From Caulobacter sp. 32-67-35 (GTDB taxonomy: Bacteria; Pseudomonadota; Alphaproteobacteria; Caulobacterales; Caulobacteraceae), in assembly GCA_002280875.1 (NCBI GenBank), contig NCEV01000016.1:1-49407 (forward strand): a stretch of 49,407 bases of DNA, in the 5' to 3' direction. This document shows, piece by piece, positions 33,290 to 40,960 of this stretch. The notes under the pieces are model-generated. The model was not told the origin of the DNA. It did no database searches and was given only the letters and a program-made list of their open reading frames with translations. Each line of letters opens with the position of its first letter. Position 1 is the stretch's first letter. The translations under genes and the position numbers were made by a program.

Positions 33290-35407
33290 ATGAAACGTGT
33301 TTGGTTCGGCGCCGCCGCCTTGGCCGCCCTCTCCCTCTCGGCCTTCAGCGCCCAGGCCAGCGAAGACCATCTGTGCCTTGATGACGCCTGCACGACCCAG
33401 GCGCTGTTTGCCCCCGCCATTGAAGGCGCGGCGGCCGACCTGACCTCGCTGGAGTCGCCGCGCTACGGCGCCTGGGGCTTCGACACCTCGGGCATCGACA
33501 GCAGCGTCAAGCCGGGCGACGACTTCTACAAGTGGGCCAATGGCGCCTGGGACGCCCGCACCGAGATCCCGTCGGACCGCACCCGCTATGGCAATTTCGA
33601 CAAGCTGTCGGAACTGTCGGAAGCTCGCACCAAGGCGATCATCGAGGCCGCCGCAGCAAACACGGCCGCGACCGGCGACACCGCCAAGGTCGGCGCCGCC
33701 TATCGCGCCTTCATGGCCGAGGCAGCCATCGAGGCGCTGGACGCCAAGCCGATCGCGCCCTGGTTGGCCCAGGTCAAGGCCGTGAAGACCAAGGACGACT
33801 TCACCGCCCTGATGGGCAAGAGCAGCGTCACGCCGTTCACCAGCCTGCTGGGCATCGGCATCCAGACCGACGCCAAGAACCCCAAGGCCTACGCCGTCTA
33901 TGCCGGCTCAGGCGGCCTGTCGCTGCCCAACCGCGACTACTATCTGGAAGCCAGGTTCGCCGCCCAGAAGGCCGCCTACCAGGTCTATGTCGAGAAGATC
34001 CTGACCATGGCCGGCTGGGACAAACCCGCCGCCAACGCCAAGGCCATCGTCGATTTCGAGACCAAGCTGGCCGAAGTCACCTGGACCCGCGCCGAGCTCC
34101 GCGATCGCGACAAGACCTATAATCCCGCCACGCTCGCCGAGCTTCAGGCCATGACGCCGGGCTATGACTGGAACCGCTATCTGGCCGGCTCGGAGCTGCC
34201 CAAGGTCGACCGCTTCATCGTCACCACCAACACGACCTTCCCGAAGTACGCCAAGATCTATGCCGAAACCCCGCTGGACACCCTGAAGGCCTGGCAGGCG
34301 TTCAAGGTCGCTGACGGCGCGGCGCCCATGCTCTCCAAGCGGTTCGTCGACGCCAGCTTTGAGTTCCGCAACAAGACCCTGTCGGGCCAGCCCGAGCAGC
34401 GCCCGCGCTGGAAGCGTGGCGTGGCCCAGGTCAACGGCATGTTGGGTGAGGCGGTCGGCAAGGACTATGTCGCCGCCTATTTCCCGCCGGAGTCCAAGGC
34501 CAAGATGCTGGAGCTGGTGGCCAATGTCCGCTCGGCCATGAAGGTGCGGATCGACAACCTCGACTGGATGAGCGCCGAGACCAAGGTCAAGGCCCAGGAC
34601 AAGCTGGCCAAGTTCACCGTCAAGATCGGCTACCCCGAGGTCTGGGAAGACTATTCCAAGCTCGAGATCAAGGATGACGACGCCTTCGGCAACGCCCAGC
34701 GCGCGGGCGTCTGGGCCTGGCGCAAGGACGTCGAGCGCCTGTTCAAGCCGGTCGACAAGACCGAGTGGGGCATGACCCCGCAGACGGTCAACGCCTACTA
34801 CAACTCGGTCAATAACGAGATCGTCTTCCCCGCCGCCATCCTGCAGGCGCCGTTCTTCCACCCGGACGCCGACCCGGCCATCAACTATGGCGGCATCGGC
34901 GGCGTGATCGGTCACGAGATCGGCCACGGCTTCGATGACCAGGGCCGCAAGTCCGACGGCGACGGCGTGCTGCGCGACTGGTGGACCGCCGAGGACGCGG
35001 CCAAGTTCAAGGCCCAGGCCGACCGCCTGGGCGCCCAGTACGGGGCCTTCGAGCCGCTGCCGGGCCTGAAGCTGAACGGTCCGCTGACCATGGGCGAGAA
35101 CATCGGCGACATGGGCGGCCTGGCGTTCGGTCTCGACGCCTATCACGCCTCGCTGGGCGGCAAGCCGGCGCCGATCCTGGACGGCCTGACCGGCGACCAG
35201 CGCGTCTATCTGGGCTGGGCCCAGGTGTGGCGCCAGAAGCAGCGCGAGGAGGCCCTCAAGCAGCAGGTCACCACCGGCCCGCACTCGCCGGCCTATTACC
35301 GCGTCAACGGCACGATCCGGAACCAGGACGGCTGGTACAAGGCCTTCGACATCAAGCCGGGCGACAAGCTGTACATCGCCCCGGAAGATCGCGTGAGGAT
35401 CTGGTGA
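33290..35407 (+). CDS. M13-family zinc metallopeptidase (neprilysin-like), exported
   Basis: The 705-residue protein has a signal peptide (residues 1-23, ending SAQAS) and the M13 N-terminal domain starting with GIDSSVKPGDDFYKWANGAW. Zinc binding is by His542 and His546 in VIGHEIGHGFDDQG with catalytic Glu543, and the third ligand Glu603 is in ENIGDMGG. The substrate-binding NAYYNS and the C-terminal CxxW-like variant (ending in DRVRIW) are also in place. The Pro-specific hydrophobic substrate pocket makes it an oligopeptidase in the periplasm. It lies after a 96-base spacer from the copper operon and has its own terminator, so it is a separate unit. Confidence 0.93.
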   Translation: MKRVWFGAAALAALSLSAFSAQASEDHLCLDDACTTQALFAPAIEGAAADLTSLESPRYGAWGFDTSGIDSSVKPGDDFYKWANGAWDARTEIPSDRTRYGNFDKLSELSEARTKAIIEAAAANTAATGDTAKVGAAYRAFMAEAAIEALDAKPIAPWLAQVKAVKTKDDFTALMGKSSVTPFTSLLGIGIQTDAKNPKAYAVYAGSGGLSLPNRDYYLEARFAAQKAAYQVYVEKILTMAGWDKPAANAKAIVDFETKLAEVTWTRAELRDRDKTYNPATLAELQAMTPGYDWNRYLAGSELPKVDRFIVTTNTTFPKYAKIYAETPLDTLKAWQAFKVADGAAPMLSKRFVDASFEFRNKTLSGQPEQRPRWKRGVAQVNGMLGEAVGKDYVAAYFPPESKAKMLELVANVRSAMKVRIDNLDWMSAETKVKAQDKLAKFTVKIGYPEVWEDYSKLEIKDDDAFGNAQRAGVWAWRKDVERLFKPVDKTEWGMTPQTVNAYYNSVNNEIVFPAAILQAPFFHPDADPAINYGGIGGVIGHEIGHGFDDQGRKSDGDGVLRDWWTAEDAAKFKAQADRLGAQYGAFEPLPGLKLNGPLTMGENIGDMGGLAFGLDAYHASLGGKPAPILDGLTGDQRVYLGWAQVWRQKQREEALKQQVTTGPHSPAYYRVNGTIRNQDGWYKAFDIKPGDKLYIAPEDRVRIW

Positions 35408-35436
35408 TCGACTGATCGTCAGGCGGCAACGACGAG

Positions 35437-35470
35437 GGGGCTGGCGCTCAGGCGCCAGCCCCTTTTTCTT
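35437..35470 (+). terminator. Rho-independent terminator of the M13 peptidase gene
   Basis: GGGGCTGGCGC (35437-35447) pairs with GCGCCAGCCCC (35452-35462) around TCAG, with TTTTTCTT after it on the plus strand. It sits 29 bases past the stop and touches the 3' end of the convergent HTTM gene. Confidence 0.93.
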
Positions 35471-36169
35471 TCACACCAGCCGCGCCTGTAGCCACAGGAT
35501 CGCCGGGTAAACCGACAGCCAGGTCCAGAAAAAGCGGTTCAGGCCAAACAGGCAGGCATTGGCCAGGTGGAACGTCCCGGCCACGATCAGTCCGACGATC
35601 AGGCTCTCGCGCGACAGCAGGGTCAGCGGAAAGGCCAGCTCGAACAGCATGACCGCCCAGGACAGGGCCAGTAACAGGCGCGGTCGATCGGCCAGGCGGC
35701 GCAGGTCCTCGCTGACGGGATAGGCCGAGAACCGGAACACATCGGCCAGGGCCCGCCCGCTGCGCCAGTCGGGGTTCACAATCTTCACCCCACCGGAAAT
35801 AAAGTAGGACAACATCAGTTGCAGGCCCAGATAGCCCAAGGCCAACTCGGCCAAGGCCGGTGTGGGCGCCAGGCGCGACAGGGTCAGACACCACAGGGCC
35901 AGCAGGCCCATCCTGTCGCTTCCGCCATTATAAGGGCCCTGGAAGCGCCTGAGGATCAGCAGCGACAGCCCGGCCAGACCCACCAGGCCGATCAGGCCGA
36001 CCCACGGCCAGGTGAAGGCCGCGCCCAACAGCACGAGGCCGCACAGCGCCATTCGCGCAACAAACAGCGTCCGCTCGGGGCGGCTGCCACGGAGATGCTC
36101 CAGGCTCTGCTGGAGGAGGGCCAGGGCCAGCAGGGCCTCGGTCAGCCGGGCGGCGCTCTCCAGGCTCAT
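35471..36169 (-). CDS. HTTM-like membrane protein
   Basis: This 232-residue protein starts at ATG 36169, whose first bases overlap the stop of the upstream gene (ATGA, four bases). It has about six helices. LMLSYFISGGVKIVNPDWRS, then LRRLADRPRLLLALSWAVMLFELAFP and FWTWLSVYPAILWLQARLV, resembles the HTTM (vitamin K-dependent carboxylase-like transmembrane) group of bacteria. Many such proteins are paired with small soluble partners, as here. No enzymatic residue set can be recognised, so the function is open. Confidence 0.7.
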   Translation of the reverse strand: MSLESAARLTEALLALALLQQSLEHLRGSRPERTLFVARMALCGLVLLGAAFTWPWVGLIGLVGLAGLSLLILRRFQGPYNGGSDRMGLLALWCLTLSRLAPTPALAELALGYLGLQLMLSYFISGGVKIVNPDWRSGRALADVFRFSAYPVSEDLRRLADRPRLLLALSWAVMLFELAFPLTLLSRESLIVGLIVAGTFHLANACLFGLNRFFWTWLSVYPAILWLQARLV

Positions 36170-36606
36170 CGCACGGTGATGTCCGCCAGCCGGCGCGGGG
36201 CCGACTGGAACAGCACCTCGCGCTGGATCGCCTCGTCCTCGCGACTGACGAAGACCAGCCGGAAACTGAGCCAGGAGGCCGCATCCGCGCCGTCCGGCGC
36301 ACCCCGGAGTTCTGCGGCCAGACGCGAGAAGATCTCGTCCTGACTGTGGTCGGTCGGCGTATTGACCAGCCGCTCGGCGCAGCTGACCAGGAAAAGGGTC
36401 TCGTTCCAGCGCGGATTCCACAGCAGCCGGCCCAGCATGGCCCAGGCCGGTACGCGCTCGGGCCTGGGCCGAAACTCCCGCCAGCCGTCCTTCGGGGGCT
36501 TCGACGAGGGGGGCAGGGCGTATTCGATGCGCGGCGAAGGCGCGATCACGTCAAAGAAGTTCCAGGACGGGATCAGCGCCGGCAGCAGCAGAGTGAGGGG
36601 CTTCAA
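36166..36606 (-). CDS. Small protein coupled to the HTTM membrane gene
   Basis: The 146-residue protein starts at TTG 36606 with GGAGG six bases upstream; an ORF extension to 36735 has no ribosome site. Early residues LTLLLPALIPSWNFFDVIAP are hydrophobic, so it may be anchored or exported, and SPRIEYALPPSSKPP follows. The rest (about 55-146) is rich in Arg and Trp and may fold outside the membrane. It is coupled by overlap to the HTTM gene and is likely its partner. I do not recognise a named family. Confidence 0.7.
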   Translation of the reverse strand: MKPLTLLLPALIPSWNFFDVIAPSPRIEYALPPSSKPPKDGWREFRPRPERVPAWAMLGRLLWNPRWNETLFLVSCAERLVNTPTDHSQDEIFSRLAAELRGAPDGADAASWLSFRLVFVSREDEAIQREVLFQSAPRRLADITVR

Positions 36607-36718
36607 CGGGATCCTCCCCGGCTGGAGCGCGCGAATCGAACAGCGCCCGCGATCATCTCCGCCCATGGCAGGGGTCCGCAAGCACCCGAGCGCCAGCGCA
36701 GGAGGGCAACTTGTTGTT

Positions 36719-36736
36719 TTTGACTCTTTCGTCAAA
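36719..36736. promoter_or_regulatory. Inverted repeat TTTGAC-N6-GTCAAA, copy A
   Basis: TTTGAC (36719-36724) and GTCAAA (36731-36736) are perfect inverted repeats around a six-base spacer. Within a 24-base frame (36717-36740) it matches copy B at every position outside the spacer. It overlaps a GACTC (GANTC) methylation-type site at 36722-36726. Confidence 0.7.
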
Positions 36737-36978
36737 TATTGAAGCTGGAGCCCAGATACACCAAACCCGCCGCGGGGGATAATCGCGACGGGCTGGCTAT
36801 TTCTCGATCATTCGATCTAGGCGGGCGTTTCCTCCCCGAAACGCCGAAGGAAGGGAGCTCTCTGATGGGCTCTGTTCTTCCTTGCAAGCGTTAGAAACGT
36901 CATAATTGAGGCGGTGTCAACGCACCAAAACCCGTTTCTGTAACGGTTTGAGCGATTTTTTGACGAAACCGACGTAGT

Positions 36979-36996
36979 TTGGACGCGGCGGTCAAA
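36979..36996. promoter_or_regulatory. Inverted repeat, imperfect copy C of the TTTGAC-N6-GTCAAA site
   Basis: TTGGAC (36979-36984) and GTCAAA (36991-36996), six bases apart, differ from the consensus at one position of the left half. It does not contain GANTC. It lies 43 bases from copy B, measured between matching ends. Confidence 0.5.
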
Positions 36997-37021
36997 CTTA
37001 TCACCGTTCTCTTTGATTATT

Positions 37022-37039
37022 TTTGACGATAGAGTCAAA
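37022..37039. promoter_or_regulatory. Inverted repeat TTTGAC-N6-GTCAAA, copy B, across the hisG stop
   Basis: TTTGAC (37022-37027) and GTCAAA (37034-37039) around GATAGA. The hisG stop codon (37035-37037) lies inside the right half. It overlaps GAGTC, a GANTC site, at 37032-37036. Its 24-base frame 37020-37043 matches copy A outside the spacer, 303 bases away. Confidence 0.7.
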
Positions 37040-37997
37040 TATTACCTTTGAGGCGGTGCTCAAGGGTGTCCAGTACCCTGGAGCGCGACTCGAAGACGTA
37101 GTCGGGACGCGAAACAGTGACCGGCTCCACCCCCGCCCCGGCCAAGGCCGCGGCGGCGTCGAACAGATCCGAGGTCGCCAGCAGGGCGCCATTGGCCCGG
37201 CGCGAGCCGCCCTTGGCGACAAAGCTGGCGACAGCGGCCTGGGCCGTATCGTCCTGTTCGGCGGGCCAGACCAGGGTCGCCAGCCTGGCCGCCCGCCCCT
37301 TGGCCTCGACCACCGACAGCATCCGCCGCAGGGCGTTCAACTGCTCGGGCGACCAGTCGGCGATCAGCGAGGCGGTCAGCTGGGCCTGGCTCTTCAGGAT
37401 CACGCCGTCGGTCAGGATCTTCAGGCCGTTGGCCGCCAGGGTGGCGCCGGTGGTGGTGATGTCGACCACCAGTTCCGCCGCCCCGGCCGCCGGAGCGCCC
37501 TCGGTGGCGCCGCTGCTCTCGACGATGCGGTAGTCGGCCACGCCGTGACGAGCGAAGAAGGCCCGGGTCTGGGTCACATATTTGGTCGCCACCCGCAGCC
37601 GGCGGCCGGTGCGGGCCAGATGGGCGTGCCCGACCTCGTCGATATCGGCCATGGTGTCGACGTCCAGCCAGCTCTTGGGCGCCGTGACCACCAGATCCGC
37701 CCGGCCAAAACCCAGGGCGCGCAGCAGCATCACCCGGCTGTCCATGTCGTCGCCACGTTCGCGCAGCAGGTCCTCGCCGGTGACGCCCAGGTGCAGCTCG
37801 CCGGCGTCGAGGCCGGCGGCGATGTCGCCGGCCGACAGCAGGCGCACCGAGACGCCGGGCAGGCCCGAAAGTTCAGCGCTATAGCCGCGTGAGCCGCCGG
37901 TCATTTCCAGCTTGAAGCCGCATTCGGCCAGCCAGGCCTCGACCTGCTCTTTCAGGCGGCCCTTGGAGGGGATGGCGAAGATCATGGGCGCGCTCAT
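37035..37997 (-). CDS. hisG: ATP phosphoribosyltransferase, catalytic subunit
   Basis: The 320-residue protein makes phosphoribosyl-ATP, the first step of histidine synthesis. It starts with IFAIPSKGRLKEQVEAWL and carries LHLGVTGEDLLRERG. The phosphate-binding region is seen as ELVVDITTTGATLAANGLKI. It resembles the HisG type that works with the HisZ regulatory subunit, which is encoded right upstream with a four-base overlap. The C terminus ends inside copy B of the inverted repeat. The gene is the third of a hisS-hisZ-hisG operon on the minus strand. Confidence 0.93.
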   Translation of the reverse strand: MSAPMIFAIPSKGRLKEQVEAWLAECGFKLEMTGGSRGYSAELSGLPGVSVRLLSAGDIAAGLDAGELHLGVTGEDLLRERGDDMDSRVMLLRALGFGRADLVVTAPKSWLDVDTMADIDEVGHAHLARTGRRLRVATKYVTQTRAFFARHGVADYRIVESSGATEGAPAAGAAELVVDITTTGATLAANGLKILTDGVILKSQAQLTASLIADWSPEQLNALRRMLSVVEAKGRAARLATLVWPAEQDDTAQAAVASFVAKGGSRRANGALLATSDLFDAAAALAGAGVEPVTVSRPDYVFESRSRVLDTLEHRLKGNI

Positions 37998-39121
37998 TCG
38001 CCGCCTCCCGCATAGGCTCGCGCCGGACGGACCATGCAGCCCACCGCGCCTGTCTTTCGTTCAGCCCCCAACCGGGCCGGCAGCCCGTCATAGCGACCGC
38101 CGGCCGCCACGGGCCGCTCGTCGCCGAGGGCGGCGCTGCGCACTTCAAAGAGATAGCCGTCGTAATAGCCAAACGCCCGGCCAAACGAGGCGGTCAGCAC
38201 CATGCGATCCTCGGGCGCGCCGCGCTGGGCCATGCCGGAAAGGCGCGAGCGCCAGCCGTCCAGGGCCGCGTCCAGGGCCGCGCGCTGCGGGCCGGCGAGA
38301 GCCGAGATGGCGTCCAGCGCCGCGCCCGGACGGTCGCTGACCGCCAGGAAGGCGCGGACCTTGTCGGCCTGTTCGACGGACAAACGACCAGCCTTGGCGG
38401 CTTCGGCGCGTTCGACCAGGCGGTGGGCGATCTCGGCGGGACGGCGACCACCGACCGGCTCGATGCCGGCCAGGGACCACAGCTCCTGCAGCACCGCCGA
38501 AGCCTCGCCCTCGGGCAGGCCGGCCAGCAGCGCGGCGATGCGGCTCTGCTCGGCGCTGGCCTCGACACCGCCGTCCAGCTCGATCTTCAGCTGGCGCGGC
38601 CGGGTGAAGGCGCGCTTCAGGCGCACGGCCAAAGGCGGCGCCAGGCCCAGCGTATCCACGAACGCCCCGAACAGCCCCACATCGCCCAGCACCAGAGAAA
38701 GGTCCGAGCGGCCGCCGGCGGCTGACGAGGTCCAGGCCAAAGCGGCGATCTCGGCGTCGGCGGCGACGGGGTCGCCGGCCTCGAAGGCCTCGACGCCGAT
38801 CTGCAGGAACTCTTCGGCCCGGTCGCTGCCGCGCGGCGCCACCCGGAAGGCCTTGCCGTCATAGAGATAGCGCCCCGAAGCCGCCCCCGCCTCCAGGTGC
38901 GCGCGGGCGATGGCCACGGTGAAATCGGGCCGCAGGCACGCCTCCTCCCCCCCGTCGCCGGACACCACGAACAATCGCGACCGCATGGCCTCGCCGGCCA
39001 GGTCCAGCAGCAGGCCAAGCGGCTGCAGAACCGGCGCGTCGGTCAGCACGGCGCCGGCCGCCAGCAGCGGGGCGCGGATAGCGTCCAGCGCGTCGGCCGG
39101 AATGGAACGCTCGAGCCTCAT
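37994..39121 (-). CDS. hisZ: ATP phosphoribosyltransferase regulatory subunit (HisS-like)
   Basis: The 375-residue protein starts at ATG 39121 (MRLERSIPADALDAI); a longer ORF to 39265 reaches into hisS and is rejected. It is a catalytically dead paralogue of histidyl-tRNA synthetase class II core. DKVRAFLAVSDRPG and the motif-3-like AAGGRYDGLPARLGAERKTGAVG are recognisable. It binds histidine and controls HisG in the hetero-octamer. It sits four bases after hisS and overlaps hisG by four. Its place directly between hisS and hisG fits a common origin and a common regulation. Confidence 0.93.
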   Translation of the reverse strand: MRLERSIPADALDAIRAPLLAAGAVLTDAPVLQPLGLLLDLAGEAMRSRLFVVSGDGGEEACLRPDFTVAIARAHLEAGAASGRYLYDGKAFRVAPRGSDRAEEFLQIGVEAFEAGDPVAADAEIAALAWTSSAAGGRSDLSLVLGDVGLFGAFVDTLGLAPPLAVRLKRAFTRPRQLKIELDGGVEASAEQSRIAALLAGLPEGEASAVLQELWSLAGIEPVGGRRPAEIAHRLVERAEAAKAGRLSVEQADKVRAFLAVSDRPGAALDAISALAGPQRAALDAALDGWRSRLSGMAQRGAPEDRMVLTASFGRAFGYYDGYLFEVRSAALGDERPVAAGGRYDGLPARLGAERKTGAVGCMVRPARAYAGGGE

Positions 39122-39125
39122 GCCC

Positions 39126-40616
39126 TTAACCCTCAACGCTACCAGAGATGATCTTGCGGACAGCGGACACCAGCTCGCCGCGCGGGATCGTCTGCTGGCC
39201 GGGACGCTCGGCCTTCCAGGCGGCGTTGTCGGCCACGCCCGAGGCCAGCTCGCGACCCAGGTCAAGGTCCTTGATCGTCACCGTGCCGGCCGCGATCTCG
39301 TCGCCGCCCAGCATGATGGCGGCCGGTGCCATCCGGCGATCAGCATATTTCATCTGTGGCCGCATTCCCGAGGTTCCGAGATAGACCTCGGCCGGAATGC
39401 CTGCATTGCGCAGGTCGGCGGCCACCGAGAAGTACTCGCCCATATGGGCCTGATCGAAATTGATGATCACCACCGGACCGCGCGCCGTCCCGCCAGGCTC
39501 TCGCCCCGCCGCCCGCAGGGCCGAGGCCAGACGCGAGACGCCGAACGAGAAGCCGGTGGCCGGCACCGGCTGGCCGGTGAACCGCGCGATCAGGTCGTCA
39601 TAGCGCCCGCCGCCGCCGATCGAGCCGAACGAGACCTTGGCGCCCTTCTCGTCGGTGGTGGACAGCAGCAGCTCGGCCTCGAACACCGCGCCCGTATAGT
39701 ACTCCAGCCCGCGCACGATCGACGGCTCGAACATCGCCTGGTCGTCGGCGACACCCAGGCTCTTCAGGGCCGCGTCGATCAGGGCCAGCTCATTGAGCCC
39801 TTCGTCGCCCTCGGCCGAACCGCCGATGACATTGGCGATCTTGCTCAAGGTCTCCGATCGTCCGCCGGAACCGGCCTGGACGAAGTCGACCACCGCGTCG
39901 ATGGCCTTGCCCACCAGGCCCGCGCCCTTGGTGAAGGCGCCGCTCTCGTCCAGCCGGCCCTCGCCCAGCAGCAGGCGCACGCCCTCGACGCCCAGGCGGT
40001 CCAGCTTGTCGACGGCGCGCAGCACGGCCAGCTTCTGGCCGCCGGTCTCGACCCCGGCCGAGGTCAGAAGGCCGTTCAGCAGCTTGCGATTATTGATCCG
40101 CAGCACGGCCGAGCCGCGCGGCAGGCCGGCGGCTTCCAGACCCGCTACGGCCATGGCGATGATCTCGGCGTCGGCCTCGGGCCGGGCCGAGCCGACGGTG
40201 TCGGCGTCGCACTGGATGAATTCGCGGAAACGGCCGGGGCCGGGCTTCTCGTTGCGCCACACAGGGCCATAAGCATAGCGGCGGAACGGCTTGGGCAGGG
40301 TCTCCCAGTTCTGGGCCGCAAACCGGGCCAGGGGCGCGGTCAAATCGTAGCGCAACGCCATCCACTGATCATCGTCGTCCTGCAGGGCGAAGACGCCCTC
40401 GTTGGGACGGTCGCTGTCGGGCAGGAACTTGCCCAGCGCGTCGGCATATTCGAAGGCCCCGGTGTCCAGCGCCTCGAAGCCGTGCCGCTCATAGACCTTC
40501 GACACCGCCTCCAGGATGGCGCGCTCGGCCCGCAGGTTGCGGGCGCGCTTGTCGGCGAAGCCGCGCGGGGCGCGAGCTTCGGGGCGGAAGGCTTCGGTTT
40601 TGGTGTCGTCGGGCAT
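39126..40616 (-). CDS. hisS: Histidyl-tRNA synthetase
   Basis: The 496-residue class II synthetase charges tRNA-His. The start is ATG 40616 (MPDDTKTEAF) with AAGGA seven bases upstream. A longer frame to 40673 reaches into the attenuator and is rejected. Motif 2 is seen as YGPVWRNEKPGPGRFREFIQCDAD, and the His-specific stretches GLEYYTGAVFEAEL and GGGGRYDDLIARFTG are intact. A C-terminal anticodon domain follows (about 400-490). It is the first gene of the operon after a His-codon-rich leader, so charged tRNA-His level probably feeds back on its own synthesis and on HisZ-HisG. Confidence 0.95.
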   Translation of the reverse strand: MPDDTKTEAFRPEARAPRGFADKRARNLRAERAILEAVSKVYERHGFEALDTGAFEYADALGKFLPDSDRPNEGVFALQDDDDQWMALRYDLTAPLARFAAQNWETLPKPFRRYAYGPVWRNEKPGPGRFREFIQCDADTVGSARPEADAEIIAMAVAGLEAAGLPRGSAVLRINNRKLLNGLLTSAGVETGGQKLAVLRAVDKLDRLGVEGVRLLLGEGRLDESGAFTKGAGLVGKAIDAVVDFVQAGSGGRSETLSKIANVIGGSAEGDEGLNELALIDAALKSLGVADDQAMFEPSIVRGLEYYTGAVFEAELLLSTTDEKGAKVSFGSIGGGGRYDDLIARFTGQPVPATGFSFGVSRLASALRAAGREPGGTARGPVVIINFDQAHMGEYFSVAADLRNAGIPAEVYLGTSGMRPQMKYADRRMAPAAIMLGGDEIAAGTVTIKDLDLGRELASGVADNAAWKAERPGQQTIPRGELVSAVRKIISGSVEG

Positions 40617-40660
40617 CGTCGGTCCTTGGATACTCAAAGGCTTCGACGGATGGCGCTTGC

Positions 40661-40705
40661 AGCAAAGCCCCATCCGCTAGGCGGGGCTCGGGCAGGGGGC
40701 TTGCT
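40661..40705 (-). promoter_or_regulatory. Attenuator hairpins between the his leader peptide and hisS
   Basis: Two alternative stems share one arm. A: AGCAAAGCCCC (40661-40671) with GGGGCTTGCT (40696-40705), ten pairs with one bulged A. B: AGCCCC (40666-40671) with GGGGCT (40683-40688), helped by CGC/GCG inside. They cannot form together because both use 40666-40671. The far arm of stem A ends one base from the leader stop at 40707, so a ribosome at the stop would block A and favour B. Neither is followed by a clean T-run, so whether the control is transcriptional or translational is open. Confidence 0.65.
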
Positions 40706-40706
40706 G

Positions 40707-40787
40707 TTAAAGCGAGCGGACCCGGCCGATCCCGCGAGGCGAGGTCGGATGGTGGTGGCGGCCGTGATGGTGCGGCGTGCGGATCAT
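40707..40787 (-). CDS. hisL: Histidine leader peptide of the hisS-hisZ-hisG operon
   Basis: A 26-codon minus-strand ORF runs from ATG 40787 to TAA 40707. It begins MIRTP, then HHHGRHHH (residues 6-13), then a PTSPRG tail and ends RSL. Six of eight successive codons are His (CAC or CAT), as in the his operon leader of enteric bacteria with seven. It lies between a TATAGC element and hisS, and the attenuator hairpins follow its stop. Six His in eight codons is not expected by chance. It is too short for standard gene calling. No clear Shine-Dalgarno is seen, and the TATAGC spacing would allow a leaderless start. The name is by analogy with enteric hisL. Confidence 0.85.
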   Translation of the reverse strand: MIRTPHHHGRHHHPTSPRGIGRVRSL

Positions 40788-40795
40788 CGGCGCGG

Positions 40796-40803
40796 GCTAT
40801 AGC
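40796..40803 (-). promoter_or_regulatory. Possible -10 element for the his leader RNA
   Basis: GCTATAGC, a palindrome, resembles the Caulobacter housekeeping -10 (GCTANAWC) with one mismatch. Transcription starting 7-8 bases downstream on the minus strand would begin at or next to the leader ATG at 40787. The -35 is unclear (a TTCCCC 17 bases upstream is weak). Confidence 0.4.
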
Positions 40804-40960
40804 GCAGCGGGCGGCGGGGGGGAAGGGGGCGTACGGAGCCTTGGTCTGGCCAACCACGCGCACCCGCCTGTGAGGGCCCGCGCCCTCCTGCGGCGATATG
40901 GCCCAGCCAGGCTTGGCCGTATCGCCGAAACGTTAACCTTGTCGTGGCATAGCTCGTCTC

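Larger units (their letters stand above)
36607..37034. other. AT-richer intergenic region between hisG and the HTTM pair
   Basis: These 428 bases carry no convincing gene; the only ORFs use a TTG overlapping the hisG stop and look non-coding. The region holds two full TTTGAC-N6-GTCAAA sites and one imperfect copy, listed separately. It also has a weak hairpin (36928-36949; CCGTT/AACGG with flanking AAA/TTT), which could end hisG transcription on the minus strand. A TTGACA (minus strand, 36915-36920) could be a -35. Confidence 0.6.

Noticed and set aside
36817-37038. 73-codon minus-strand ORF starting at a TTG across the hisG stop
   Set aside because: No ribosome site, poor composition and overlaps the inverted repeats; looks non-coding.
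40617-40960. T-box or other riboswitch upstream of hisS
   Set aside because: No T-box core or tRNA-like stem is seen, and the His-rich leader ORF explains the region better.
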